Shown: piece by piece, positions 44,664 to 53,588 of the stretch
Layout: each line of letters opens with the position of its first letter
Numbering within the stretch: the stretch's first letter is position 1
Origin: Commensalibacter papalotli (ex Servin-Garciduenas et al. 2014)
GTDB lineage: Bacteria; Pseudomonadota; Alphaproteobacteria; Acetobacterales; Acetobacteraceae
Direction of reading: 5' to 3'
DNA: 64,000 nucleotides
Assembly: GCF_000527695.1 (NCBI RefSeq)
Contig: NZ_ATSX01000001.1
Coordinates: 806,001 to 870,000 of the forward strand
The notes under the pieces: generated by a model
What the model was told of the DNA's origin: nothing
What the model saw: the letters and a program-made list of their open reading frames with translations, nothing else
The model's database searches: none
Position numbers and translations under genes: made by a program

Positions 44664-45440
44664 TTAAAGGTTGTCTTTCTTAGGTCCTCTTACCAATTCA
44701 GAGACAATCCCGTGTAAGGTTCGTAATTCTTGGTCAGTCACCTCTCCTCTTTGAAAGAAGTGACGAAGATTACGAACCATTCCCGAGCGTTTTTGTTCAT
44801 TACGTAAAAAACCACAATGATCAAGCTCCTTGACCAAATGATCCATAAAATTTTCCAGCTCACCTTTGTTGGCAATATGAGTACCGTTTGTTTGTAATTG
44901 ACGCTGCGGTGTTTGCTCTGTGGCCATCCACCATTCATAAGCCATAATCATCACAGCTTGAGCAAGATTCAAAGACATAAATCTTGGATCTAGTGGGTAT
45001 CTGATCCAGTAATCTGTATGGGCAAAATCATCATTTTCCAATCCAGTCCGTTCTGGACCGAAAAGGATCCCTACTTTTAAATCACGATTTGTCATTTCAC
45101 GCATTTCCAGCGCACCACCTCGTGCAGTAAGCAACGGCTTGATAATATGTCGTGGTCGTGGACAGGTTGCAAATACATGTTGAAGATCAGCAACCGCGTC
45201 TTCCACTGTTTTGAAAACCTGAGCATTATCTAATAAGCGATCTGCACCAGACGATGCTCGCCACGCTATTTGTTGTGGCCAACCGTCACGCGGTGCAACC
45301 AGCCTGAGGTGAAATAACCCACCATTTGCCATAGCTCGGGCAACGGTTCCAATATTTTCTGCAAGCTGTGGTCTTACTAAAATTACGACAGGTGTATTAC
45401 CTATTGGCTCTAAATCTGCGCCACCATCCTTGCCCGTCAT
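44664..45440 (-). CDS. trmJ: tRNA (cytidine/uridine-32-2'-O)-methyltransferase, TrmJ-type SPOUT enzyme
   Basis: SPOUT-class RNA methyltransferase; TrmJ methylates the 2'-O of position 32 in the tRNA anticodon loop. From the ATG at 45440 it is 258 aa; GGAGG lies 11 nt upstream inside the end of cysS, while the longer frame to 45482 lacks this. Motifs: VVILVRPQLAENIGTVARAM, GILFGPERTGLENDD, and the knotted MSLNLAQAVMIMAYEWW. One base separates the ATG from the cysS stop, so the two are cotranscribed. Confidence 0.88.
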   Translation of the reverse strand: MTGKDGGADLEPIGNTPVVILVRPQLAENIGTVARAMANGGLFHLRLVAPRDGWPQQIAWRASSGADRLLDNAQVFKTVEDAVADLQHVFATCPRPRHIIKPLLTARGGALEMREMTNRDLKVGILFGPERTGLENDDFAHTDYWIRYPLDPRFMSLNLAQAVMIMAYEWWMATEQTPQRQLQTNGTHIANKGELENFMDHLVKELDHCGFLRNEQKRSGMVRNLRHFFQRGEVTDQELRTLHGIVSELVRGPKKDNL

Positions 45441-45441
45441 C

Positions 45442-46797
45442 TTATACTTGCCTCCAAGTTGTGCCTTGAGGGCTGTCTTCAAGAATAATACCTTGGGCTT
45501 TTAGATCATCACGAATTTGATCTGCTTTGGCAAAGTCTCTGGCTTTTTTCGCAGCATTGCGTTGTTCAATTAAAACCTCTACCTCTTGTGCTTTATCTGT
45601 ATTTTGGAACCATTTTGACGGTAAACTATTAAACAGCCCTAGTTGTTTGCCTGCTTCTTTTAATTGTAATGCTGCTTGTTTATCCCCTTTTAGCGCCTGA
45701 TCTGCTAATTGATGCATGATCATTAATCCTTTTGGAGTATTTAAATCATCCAACATTGCTTCAACAAAAGTTTCTGGTAAGTTAACTTTTTGCTCTAACT
45801 CTGCTTCAAAAGTAGACAAAGCACGATAAAAACGATCCATAATTTGCTTTGCTTCTTTTAATCCAGCTTGAGAAAAATTCAAAACAGAACGGTAATGCGC
45901 TTGAAGTAACGCAAAACGAATAGCTTCTGGATTATGTTGTTCTAATATTTCACGAATAGTGAAGAAATTACCTAAAGATTTAGACATTTTTTCACCATCC
46001 ACCAATAGCATCGCATTATGAACCCAGATATTCGCAAATTTGCTTTCTGGAAAACAACATAAGCTTTGCGCACATTCGTTTTCATGGTGTGGAAACAGTA
46101 AATCATGCCCACCACCATGAATATCGAAATTTTCCCCAAGGTAACGATAAGACATAGCAGAACATTCAATATGCCATCCAGGGCGGCCTTTTCCCCAAGG
46201 ACTGTCCCATCCTGGTTCATCCTCAGTCGAAGGTTTCCACAAGACAAAATCCCCTGGGTTCTTTTTGTAAGTTGCAACCTCTACCCTCGCCCCTGCAATC
46301 AGCTCTTCTGGATTCCTACCTGATAAATGACCATAGTCTTTAAAAGAAGGAACAGAAAACAAAACATGCCCCTCAGCAGCATAAGCATGACCATTCTCAA
46401 TAAGTTGCACGATCATTTTTTGAATATCATCAATATGCTCGGTAGCACGTGGCTCAACATCAGGAGGTAAAATATACATTGATTGCATGTCTTGATGAAA
46501 ATCTTTGGTAGTTCTGATTGTCAAAGACTGTATGGATTCATTATTTAATTTTGCGCGAGCATTGATTTTATCATCAACATCTGTGATATTACGAACATAT
46601 GTGACTTTGGGATATAATGATCTGAGCGTCCTTACCAAAATATCAGCGGTAAGCATTGCTCGTAAATTACCAATATGCAAAAAATCATATACCGTAGGTC
46701 CACAAAAATAGAGACGAACATGCAAAGGATCCAAAGCAACAAAAGGAACAACCTTATGTTGACGACTGTCATATAACGATAAATTCAATTTGCTCAT
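45442..46797 (-). CDS. cysS: Cysteinyl-tRNA synthetase
   Basis: Class I aminoacyl-tRNA synthetase charging tRNA-Cys. 451 aa with the HIGH-type FLHIGNLRAM motif, the zinc ligands Cys in YFCGPTVYD, Cys in WHIECSAMS, His in HHENECAQS, and KMSKSLGNF with the anticodon-binding region following. The start at 46797 (MSKLNLSLYDSRQ) fits the family. Cotranscribed with trmJ. Confidence 0.97.
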   Translation of the reverse strand: MSKLNLSLYDSRQHKVVPFVALDPLHVRLYFCGPTVYDFLHIGNLRAMLTADILVRTLRSLYPKVTYVRNITDVDDKINARAKLNNESIQSLTIRTTKDFHQDMQSMYILPPDVEPRATEHIDDIQKMIVQLIENGHAYAAEGHVLFSVPSFKDYGHLSGRNPEELIAGARVEVATYKKNPGDFVLWKPSTEDEPGWDSPWGKGRPGWHIECSAMSYRYLGENFDIHGGGHDLLFPHHENECAQSLCCFPESKFANIWVHNAMLLVDGEKMSKSLGNFFTIREILEQHNPEAIRFALLQAHYRSVLNFSQAGLKEAKQIMDRFYRALSTFEAELEQKVNLPETFVEAMLDDLNTPKGLMIMHQLADQALKGDKQAALQLKEAGKQLGLFNSLPSKWFQNTDKAQEVEVLIEQRNAAKKARDFAKADQIRDDLKAQGIILEDSPQGTTWRQV

Positions 46798-46903
46798 ATC
46801 TTTTTTTCTTTACTATCTCTATTTTTAAAGTTGCCTACAATGTTTTTTATTTTCTTAAGAAAAAAATACAAGTCTTTTTTTTCGCTATACCATAGATACC
46901 TAA

Positions 46904-48286
46904 ATGCAAAATAATACACAAAATTTTTTTAAAAGTGAACTTTACGCAATTGCTTATATTGCTGTTCCTATTGCTTTTTCACAACTCTTTCAAATGGCAA
47001 TGGGCGTTACCGATACAGTCCTGTTGGGTCACGTTGACAAGGAAACTTTGGCTATTGGTGGATTAACAACCAATATTTTCTTTTCTATTTGTATTATTTT
47101 TCAATCTGCTATCAGTTCGGCTGCTATTTTAATTGCTCAAAATATTGGCGCAAAAACTATTCATAATGTCTCAAAAATATATTGGACCACTTATATTTTT
47201 GGTATTCTTTTATCTTTACCTTGTTTATATATTTTATATCATTCCAGCACTATTCTGCAATGGAATGGTGAACATGATCGCAATATATTAGATAAATCAC
47301 AGCATTTCATGCATATTTTGCTGTGGGGTGTTATTCCAGTCATTGCAGGAACGGGCCTTATTAGGGTTATCTTACCTGCAATAAACGCATCTAAGCTTTT
47401 ACTACAAATTACTCCTATTACTGCAATTATTAATGGGTTGTTAAATGCTGCCTTTATTTATGGATTATGGGGCGCCCCTAAAATGGGCCTTTATGGTTCG
47501 GCATTAGGAACCACTCTGGCTTTATGGCTTTCAACGTTTCTTTTAATTGGGGTGGCGCATCTTAAAAAAGATTTAAAGCAATATTTATATCCTTTTGCAA
47601 TTGACCTAGCGTTGCTCAAACCCTTATTTAAATTGGGGTTACCGATTTGTATAAGTGCTGCTGCTGAGATATTACTTTTCCTCTTTGCTAATTTCAATGC
47701 AACTAAACTTGGAACAGAATCTTTGGCAGCGCATCAAATTGCCATCAGTTTTGCAACCTTTGCGTTTATGATTCCCTTGGCAATTTCACAAGCCGCAAAT
47801 GTTCGGGTCAGCTATTGGATTGGGGCACAAAAGCCTTATCGCGCCCGCAAAAGTGGATTTTTAACAATTGGTCTCAGCGCGTTAATTATGAGTTTTGTTT
47901 GTATATTTATTTTCAGCTTTCCTTACCTGGTCGTCCGCCTAGCTTTGGATACTACTTCTCCAGATAATGCGAATACAGCAGCCATTGCTGTCGCCATTAT
48001 TCAGGTCGTTGGTTTATTCCAAATCGTTGACGGGATACAAACTGTAGCGATGGGTGCTTTACGAGGGTTAAAAGACACCACTATTCCTATGATCTTGGCA
48101 CTGATTAGTTTTTGGGGTGTTGGATATACGTTAAGTGTATGGTTTGCTTTTGGTTGGCAATGGAATGCCCCTGGCCTTTGGGCTGGAATGGGCGTAGGAT
48201 TAGGAATTCTAGCGCTTTTATCAACCACACGCTTTTATTTACTTACACTTGATCCTAAAAAAATGCTGCAACGCGCTTTACGTTGA
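46904..48286 (+). CDS. MATE-family multidrug/cation exporter
   Basis: 460 aa, about 12 hydrophobic segments in two homologous halves. The first half begins IAVPIAFSQLFQMAMGVTDTVLLGHV, the classic MATE start, and the second has GLPICISAAAEILLFLFANF with GTESLAAHQIAISFA. MATE pumps use Na+ or H+ gradients to export organic cations. Substrate unknown. The gene stands alone and diverges from cysS. Confidence 0.92.
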   Translation: MQNNTQNFFKSELYAIAYIAVPIAFSQLFQMAMGVTDTVLLGHVDKETLAIGGLTTNIFFSICIIFQSAISSAAILIAQNIGAKTIHNVSKIYWTTYIFGILLSLPCLYILYHSSTILQWNGEHDRNILDKSQHFMHILLWGVIPVIAGTGLIRVILPAINASKLLLQITPITAIINGLLNAAFIYGLWGAPKMGLYGSALGTTLALWLSTFLLIGVAHLKKDLKQYLYPFAIDLALLKPLFKLGLPICISAAAEILLFLFANFNATKLGTESLAAHQIAISFATFAFMIPLAISQAANVRVSYWIGAQKPYRARKSGFLTIGLSALIMSFVCIFIFSFPYLVVRLALDTTSPDNANTAAIAVAIIQVVGLFQIVDGIQTVAMGALRGLKDTTIPMILALISFWGVGYTLSVWFAFGWQWNAPGLWAGMGVGLGILALLSTTRFYLLTLDPKKMLQRALR

Positions 48287-48675
48287 TGATGCACGAATGT
48301 GCAACACTAGTTCATTATCTAATTTAAATGAAAACCTATTATGCTTTGAAATAATAGGTTTACAGCATTTGTAATTTCTGCATTGAGTATGAATTACAAT
48401 CCTGTCCCCGTTTATTTTTATGATGCTTCATCACTGGTTAGCAAGTAAAATAAAAATACTTTCTTAATCTGGGTGTATGCATATTTGTTTTTTTATTCAT
48501 TATATTCAGTATCGTAATTGCTCTGCCAATCACATCGATTATGATTGCTGTCGATAAAATAAATAAATAATTACAATTTCAATTCAAATTGTAAACTAAG
48601 TATTGAATCAGCTTTACATAAAAAAACCTCACATAAAGTGAGGTTTCAAAAAGCTATATACAAAGATAATCAATT
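48287..48675. other. Intergenic region between convergent MATE exporter and LpxR-like gene
   Basis: No gene is visible. It contains the hairpin AACCTATTAT / ATAATAGGTT at 48333-48360, which lacks a T-run, and the terminator described next. The rest is AT-rich sequence without obvious structure. Confidence 0.5.
48624..48646 (-). terminator. Terminator of the LpxR-like gene
   Basis: Stem AAACCTCAC / GTGAGGTTT, 5-nt loop, followed on the minus strand by a T-run. It lies 30 nt after the stop codon at 48676. Confidence 0.82.
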
Positions 48676-49701
48676 CTAGAATTTAAAGGATACAGAAACT
48701 GATCCATAATTAAAAAGTCCGCTTTTTTGGCCTTTAAATTCTTGTGTTTGCCATGTTTGGGTATATGCTATTTTATACCCTTTAACGATTACAGCAGCAC
48801 CAGCAAGAATCTCACCCACATCCCATTTTTTTGAAACATGTTGTGAATTCGAATGTGTTGGATCACCTTGCAATGTTGCGTTATAAGCCACAGCCTGACC
48901 ATCAACTCCACCAAACACATACCAGTTTACAAAATTTGTTCCAACATAAGCATCTGTGCCGTCATTACCTGAACCAATTCGAGAAGGTCCAAAATCACTA
49001 TCCAACCCTTGGCCAAATCTGACGATGCCACCTAGTTGTGCAAAAGTTTTATAGTTACCTGCGGCTCCATTTGCAGAGGGAAGAACATCGAAATCTACAC
49101 CACCTAATTGTGCAAATTTATAACGCCATGTACGTCCCATTTGCACTTGAAAAACTGGCATATTTTTCAACTGATTATGCCAACCTTTATTTTTATGATC
49201 TCCAATAATACTATGGAATCCATTTTGAACTTGACGTCCCAAAGCACCAGGACCCATCAAACCTGCCTGAAAGCCAAAAACACTACGCGTATTATCAGTA
49301 TCACTAATTAAATTAACAGTGGTTAGTAATACCCCTGCATAAGGACGATCATGAGGCAACCTGACAGAAGCTTTGGTATCACGTGGGGTAAACATCATTT
49401 GTTGCAACCCCCAATGAATACGTTGCATACCATTACCAAGTAAAAATGTATTAACATCTGCAATCGGTTTAGGAAGTTTATCAGTTGGAGAAGTCCAGCC
49501 AATTTTTAAACCATTTGTATAATATTGGTCAGAAGTACCATTTAAAGTAGATGCAGCGTCATTTTCCCATTGTAAGGTTAACGTATCGTATGGATCTTGT
49601 TTAGGTGTAGCATGCGCCACAGAAGATGAGATAACAGCAGCGGAAACAAGAGCTGATGTAAATAAAAACTTAGAGATAGAGGCGCGTTTCTGATGACCCA
49701 T
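48676..49701 (-). CDS. LpxR-like lipid A 3'-O-deacylase (DUF2219)
   Basis: 341 aa with a signal peptide (SKFLFTSALVSAAVISSSVAHA). The mature part is a beta-barrel-type sequence: LTLQWENDA (LpxR active-site Asn-Asp), DQYYTNGLKIGWT, DRPYAGVLLTTV, GLMGPGALGRQVQNGFHSIIG with the catalytic His, and a C-terminal SVSVSFKF ending in Phe as for outer-membrane proteins. LpxR removes the 3'-acyloxyacyl chain of lipid A in the outer membrane, which can lower immune recognition. The gene stands alone with its own terminator. Confidence 0.85.
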   Translation of the reverse strand: MGHQKRASISKFLFTSALVSAAVISSSVAHATPKQDPYDTLTLQWENDAASTLNGTSDQYYTNGLKIGWTSPTDKLPKPIADVNTFLLGNGMQRIHWGLQQMMFTPRDTKASVRLPHDRPYAGVLLTTVNLISDTDNTRSVFGFQAGLMGPGALGRQVQNGFHSIIGDHKNKGWHNQLKNMPVFQVQMGRTWRYKFAQLGGVDFDVLPSANGAAGNYKTFAQLGGIVRFGQGLDSDFGPSRIGSGNDGTDAYVGTNFVNWYVFGGVDGQAVAYNATLQGDPTHSNSQHVSKKWDVGEILAGAAVIVKGYKIAYTQTWQTQEFKGQKSGLFNYGSVSVSFKF

Positions 49702-49878
49702 AATATAACCTTACAATCTATGAAAGAGAAAATGGAGAGTATTCTGTTCATTATCTACGTCTTTTACTTTTCAAAGAAAAGCTGTTTATGCGCCTATCAG
49801 TCTAGATTGAATTATTTAATCAAAAATAGAAACAAATTTGCAACGCTTGTTATTGTTGTTATTTTATAATATTTGTAT

Positions 49879-50565
49879 TTAACTATTTTTATGCCACAAA
49901 GCTTCAGGAATATTTTTTTCTATAAATTTTTTATGCTGTTCAAGCTCTTGCTCTGTTGGTTTTACAAAAATCGGCATATGGTCTTGTAATTTTTGATAGG
50001 TTTTCCCAGTTTTTTCAGATCCTTGACTTGCAAACCCTAACCCTCTTTGTCTACCCCCTGTTAATTGAATATAGACTTCGGAAAGCAATTTACAGTCAAG
50101 TAACGCGTTATGGGTTGTTCGTGCAGATAGATCAATAGAAAAACGTCGGCATAGTGCGTCCAAACTATTGGGGGAAAGAGGATATTTGGCTCTGGCAAGC
50201 TTTAACGTATCCACCATACGATCTAAAGAAATCTCAGAACGTTTAATACGGCTGAGCTCTGCATTCACAAATTTAAAATCAAATGGGGCATTATGTGCAA
50301 CCAAAGGATCATCTTGAATAAACTCTAAGAAATCATCAGCAATTTCTTTAAATTTCGGTTTTCCTTTTAAATCTTCGATTGTCATTCCATGAACACGTGT
50401 TGCCTCAATCGGAATATCACGTTCGGGATTAATTAAAGCATGATAATAATTATCCGTTGGTAAATCATTAATCAACTCGATTGCAGCAATTTCAATAATT
50501 CGATCGCCTTTAAGAGGGTCAACCCCCGTTGTTTCCGTATCGAATAAAACTGAACGTTGATTCAT
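49879..50565 (-). CDS. dnaQ: DNA polymerase III epsilon subunit
   Basis: Proofreading 3'-5' exonuclease of the replicase. 228 aa with ExoI FDTETTGVDP (8-17), ExoII HNAPFDFKFVNAEL and ExoIII-type HNALLDCKLLSEVY, so all DEDDh metal residues are present. The C-terminal tail, needed for binding the alpha subunit, continues to residue 228. Its ATG overlaps the coaE stop by 4 nt (ATGA), so the pair is translationally coupled. Confidence 0.94.
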   Translation of the reverse strand: MNQRSVLFDTETTGVDPLKGDRIIEIAAIELINDLPTDNYYHALINPERDIPIEATRVHGMTIEDLKGKPKFKEIADDFLEFIQDDPLVAHNAPFDFKFVNAELSRIKRSEISLDRMVDTLKLARAKYPLSPNSLDALCRRFSIDLSARTTHNALLDCKLLSEVYIQLTGGRQRGLGFASQGSEKTGKTYQKLQDHMPIFVKPTEQELEQHKKFIEKNIPEALWHKNS

Positions 50566-51158
50566 AGTTGATCCACCTGCATTAACCGGATAATTTTCTT
50601 TACTTGAAAAAATGTATGAGCTTTGGATAATCCAGTTTTCACAAGAATATCAGCCATTTTACATTTTATTCGATTGGGCATCTGACTGTCAATAAAAGCA
50701 CGAGCTTGCTCCCACGTAATCGTATTTCTTTTTAAAATTCTATTTTTTTGTACATCAACAGGTGCGGTAACAACTAAAGTTTTAGTACAGAGCAAATTAA
50801 TTTTTTTCTCGAATAACAAAGGTACATCAAGAACACACCAACTTAGTCCCCTTGCCTGTGCATGACGAATAAATCGATCCCGTTCCTGGGCTACTAAGGG
50901 TAAAATAATTTGTTCTATTTTTTTTAAATTACTACGATCTTCAACTATTATATGACGCAAATAATTCCTATCCAAGGCATTATTTTTAACTGAACCAGGA
51001 AAATTCTTTTCAATTAATTTAAGTCCTTTACCATTTGGGCCTTGTAATTGATGTACTACTTGATCTGCATCAAAAACTGGGAAACCATAACGATGGAACA
51101 GCTCACATACTGTGCTTTTCCCCATACCCATACTGCCTGTAACACCCAAAATTTTCAT
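50562..51158 (-). CDS. coaE: Dephospho-CoA kinase
   Basis: Last enzyme of coenzyme A synthesis; phosphorylates the 3'-OH of dephospho-CoA. 198 aa with P-loop GVTGSMGMGKST (5-16), the DADQVVHQL nucleotide-site segment and VLDVPLLFEK, all typical of CoaE. It starts 7 nt after aroE and overlaps dnaQ. The order aroE-coaE-dnaQ is common in alphaproteobacteria. Confidence 0.95.
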   Translation of the reverse strand: MKILGVTGSMGMGKSTVCELFHRYGFPVFDADQVVHQLQGPNGKGLKLIEKNFPGSVKNNALDRNYLRHIIVEDRSNLKKIEQIILPLVAQERDRFIRHAQARGLSWCVLDVPLLFEKKINLLCTKTLVVTAPVDVQKNRILKRNTITWEQARAFIDSQMPNRIKCKMADILVKTGLSKAHTFFQVKKIIRLMQVDQL

Positions 51159-51165
51159 AGAATTA

Positions 51166-52005
51166 TTATTTCTTTAAACTATTTGCTACAAATTCGGTCA
51201 GTTCACTGTCAACCTTTGGATCAACCCCAAACCATTGAGTAAAACCCAACCTTGCTTGATGAAGCAACATTCCAAGACCCTCAACAGTTTTCAACCCTTT
51301 TAGTTGCGCTGCTGCTAGCAAAGGGGTTACTCTAGGAACATAAACTATATCTGTTACTATCAGATCAGGCGAGGCATTTTTTAGATCAAACTGGAAATCT
51401 TCTTTTCCTTCCATACCTAAAGAGGTCGTATTGACCAAGACATCAAACTTACCTAGCTCTTGATTCCAAGATTGCCATTCAAGTATATCTCCCTCCCCAA
51501 GGTCCTGAACTAATTGTTCTGCTCGTTTTAGAGTTCTATTCGTAATAGTTACCTGCGCACTATCTCGTTGCAAACAATAAGCGACCGAGCGTGCTGCTCC
51601 ACCTGCGCCTAATACAAGTATCTTTTTACCTGATACATTTACTCCAGAATCATTTAACGAAGCAACAAACCCTGCACCATCCGTGGACGTACCGTGGATT
51701 TTACCATCTTGTGTAAACCATAAAGTATTTACAGATCCCATTTTTTTTGCTGTTTCATCAACATAATCACAGCATTGATAAGCAGCCTCTTTATGTGGAA
51801 TAGTTACATTACATCCTTTAAATCCCGCAGCCATCATTCCTTTAATTACTGATTTAAAATCCTCTGATTTGACTGCTAGAGGAATATAGGCACCATCAAT
51901 CTGGTAGCGCTGTAACCAAAAATTATGCAATAAAGGAGAGCGGGAATGTTCAATCGGCCATCCTAATACTGCTGCTATCTTTGCTTTACCAGTTATTAAC
52001 TGCAT
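51166..52005 (-). CDS. aroE: Shikimate dehydrogenase
   Basis: NADPH-dependent reduction of 3-dehydroshikimate to shikimate in aromatic amino-acid synthesis. 279 aa with substrate site HSRSPLLHNF, the catalytic Lys in NVTIPHKEAAYQ, the NADP-binding VLGAGGAARSVAY and the Thr-Asn region TNRTLKRAE. Its ATG overlaps the N-formylglutamate amidohydrolase end by 10 nt. Confidence 0.95.
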   Translation of the reverse strand: MQLITGKAKIAAVLGWPIEHSRSPLLHNFWLQRYQIDGAYIPLAVKSEDFKSVIKGMMAAGFKGCNVTIPHKEAAYQCCDYVDETAKKMGSVNTLWFTQDGKIHGTSTDGAGFVASLNDSGVNVSGKKILVLGAGGAARSVAYCLQRDSAQVTITNRTLKRAEQLVQDLGEGDILEWQSWNQELGKFDVLVNTTSLGMEGKEDFQFDLKNASPDLIVTDIVYVPRVTPLLAAAQLKGLKTVEGLGMLLHQARLGFTQWFGVDPKVDSELTEFVANSLKK

Positions 52006-52769
52006 ATTGCTCTATACTCCTGTAATGCCAAAGGTAACAAAAGAGAAAGACGATCAGCCCATTCTTGTTGTTGATCAGCAGTTGTAATTAAATCTTGTCG
52101 AATTTCCAACTCTAAATATGGTAGCTTTTTTTGATAAGCATGGGTTGGAACAGTATAATCGTTTTTAGGTGATAAGGCATAAGGTTGATTATCGCCTATG
52201 GGATAAGCATAATTTTCTTCTAATATTTTTTTAAAAACCATAGAAAATTGATTATCTTGGCCGTGCAAAATTCCTGCATGCCATGGCCTTTTGAAACCAT
52301 CTTTCATTTCTGGGGTAAAACTATGCAAAGATATAAAAATGGTCTCGATATTAGTCCTCAACCGCTCATCAATTAATTGAGAAATCGTTTGATGGTAAGG
52401 TTGATATATTTCGGTGATTCTTGCTTGTTTTTGCTCTAAAGTCAAATTGATATTTCCTGTAATCTCGACACAATCACTAACTTCAGGAATTAAGGTTGAG
52501 TTATTTAACCCACGATTGCAATCAATCACTAATCGAGAATAAGTTTGTGCAACAAAAGTGGTATCTATCAGAACCGCTATAGCCTCACCAACTTTTTGAA
52601 TGCCTATATCCCATGCAATATGCTGACAAAGATCTGACTGTTGTAATCCCAAAGTTTTAAGTTGCGAGGGAATCAGACAACCAGCATGATCGCAAACCAT
52701 AAAAAACGGAGATAAAGATTCCTTATTTATAACAGAAACAGGATGTGGATCATGAGTATCAAGCAACAT
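51996..52769 (-). CDS. N-formylglutamate amidohydrolase-family protein
   Basis: 257 aa. VCDHAGCLIPSQLKTLGL, CQHIAWDIGIQKVGEA and YSRLVIDCNRGLN, then SLHSFTPEMKDGFKRPW, match the zinc-dependent N-formylglutamate amidohydrolase family (HutG-like). In histidine degradation it yields glutamate and formate, but no other hut gene is visible here, so another formyl or acyl substrate is possible. First of a four-gene minus-strand set with aroE, coaE and dnaQ. Confidence 0.85.
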   Translation of the reverse strand: MLLDTHDPHPVSVINKESLSPFFMVCDHAGCLIPSQLKTLGLQQSDLCQHIAWDIGIQKVGEAIAVLIDTTFVAQTYSRLVIDCNRGLNNSTLIPEVSDCVEITGNINLTLEQKQARITEIYQPYHQTISQLIDERLRTNIETIFISLHSFTPEMKDGFKRPWHAGILHGQDNQFSMVFKKILEENYAYPIGDNQPYALSPKNDYTVPTHAYQKKLPYLELEIRQDLITTADQQQEWADRLSLLLPLALQEYRAICS

Positions 52770-52804
52770 TAATTTATCCTTTAATATTTTGTATGAATCT
52801 GATT

Positions 52805-53533
52805 TTAAATACTAAAATTATTTTTTTTAAAAATACTAAAATACTGTGAATCCATACAAATAATATGATCACTAATATTCAAATCAAAAAGACGGCCAGA
52901 ACTTTGTAATGTTAGTGCAAATTTTGCCTCACCTTGACGCATTGCAGATGTGAATGCAGTATCAGAAACATAATAAACTGTAATTAAATTCATTGCATAT
53001 AAATTTAAAGCTTTTTGAATAATATGTGAAATTGTCTCAACCCCTTGATATATAATATATTCGTCACAAATTAATCTTTGCTGATTATTTAAAAATAATA
53101 ATCGTAATACTTTTTTGTTATGCAATTCGTTTTTTAATTTATACTCATTCAAATAAACAATCACATCTTTCCAACGCCTTAAATAAGGACGATTAAAAAA
53201 ATCAGGAGCAACAAGACGTTCTATGACCTGTTTTAAAAATCCTATAATCTCAATAAATTCTTGTGAAAGATTTGCTTTTTGTAACTGATCCTCTTCGGCA
53301 AAAACAACCCCATTCAAAGAACCAAAATGATTAATCAAATGTTTTGCTAAAGGTTTAGTATCTCTTCTAGGAATAACAAGATATAGTAACATTTCTAAAA
53401 GTTCGTAATCCTCAAAAGCTTGGCCTCCTTTTTGCAACATTTTGAAACGCATCCGACCACGATGACCAACACCATTGAGATTTGCAAATTGTTTGCTTCT
53501 TTGTGAAACTGGCGGTAAAAAAGAATTATCCAT
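52805..53533 (-). CDS. RadC-family protein with degenerate metal site
   Basis: 242 aa. The N-terminal helix-hairpin-helix (EDYELLEMLLYLVIPRRD, HFGSLNGVVFAEEDQL) and overall length follow RadC. The C-terminal JAB1/MPN-like half keeps the ending DLNISDHIICMD but the JAMM signature HNHPSG is replaced by YYVSDTAF and the distal Asp is not found. So the zinc-dependent peptidase-like chemistry is probably lost. RadC's cellular role is unsettled in any case. Divergent from uvrD, overlapping only its longer alternative frame. Confidence 0.78.
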   Translation of the reverse strand: MDNSFLPPVSQRSKQFANLNGVGHRGRMRFKMLQKGGQAFEDYELLEMLLYLVIPRRDTKPLAKHLINHFGSLNGVVFAEEDQLQKANLSQEFIEIIGFLKQVIERLVAPDFFNRPYLRRWKDVIVYLNEYKLKNELHNKKVLRLLFLNNQQRLICDEYIIYQGVETISHIIQKALNLYAMNLITVYYVSDTAFTSAMRQGEAKFALTLQSSGRLFDLNISDHIICMDSQYFSIFKKNNFSI

Positions 53534-53588
53534 CTTATCATCTTACTTTATTTCGATTTACAATAACCGATCAAAGCTACTTAAAAAT

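Noticed and set aside
48333-48360. Hairpin after the MATE gene as a terminator
   Set aside because: Good 10-bp stem but no T-run, so it is described only as a hairpin in the spacer.
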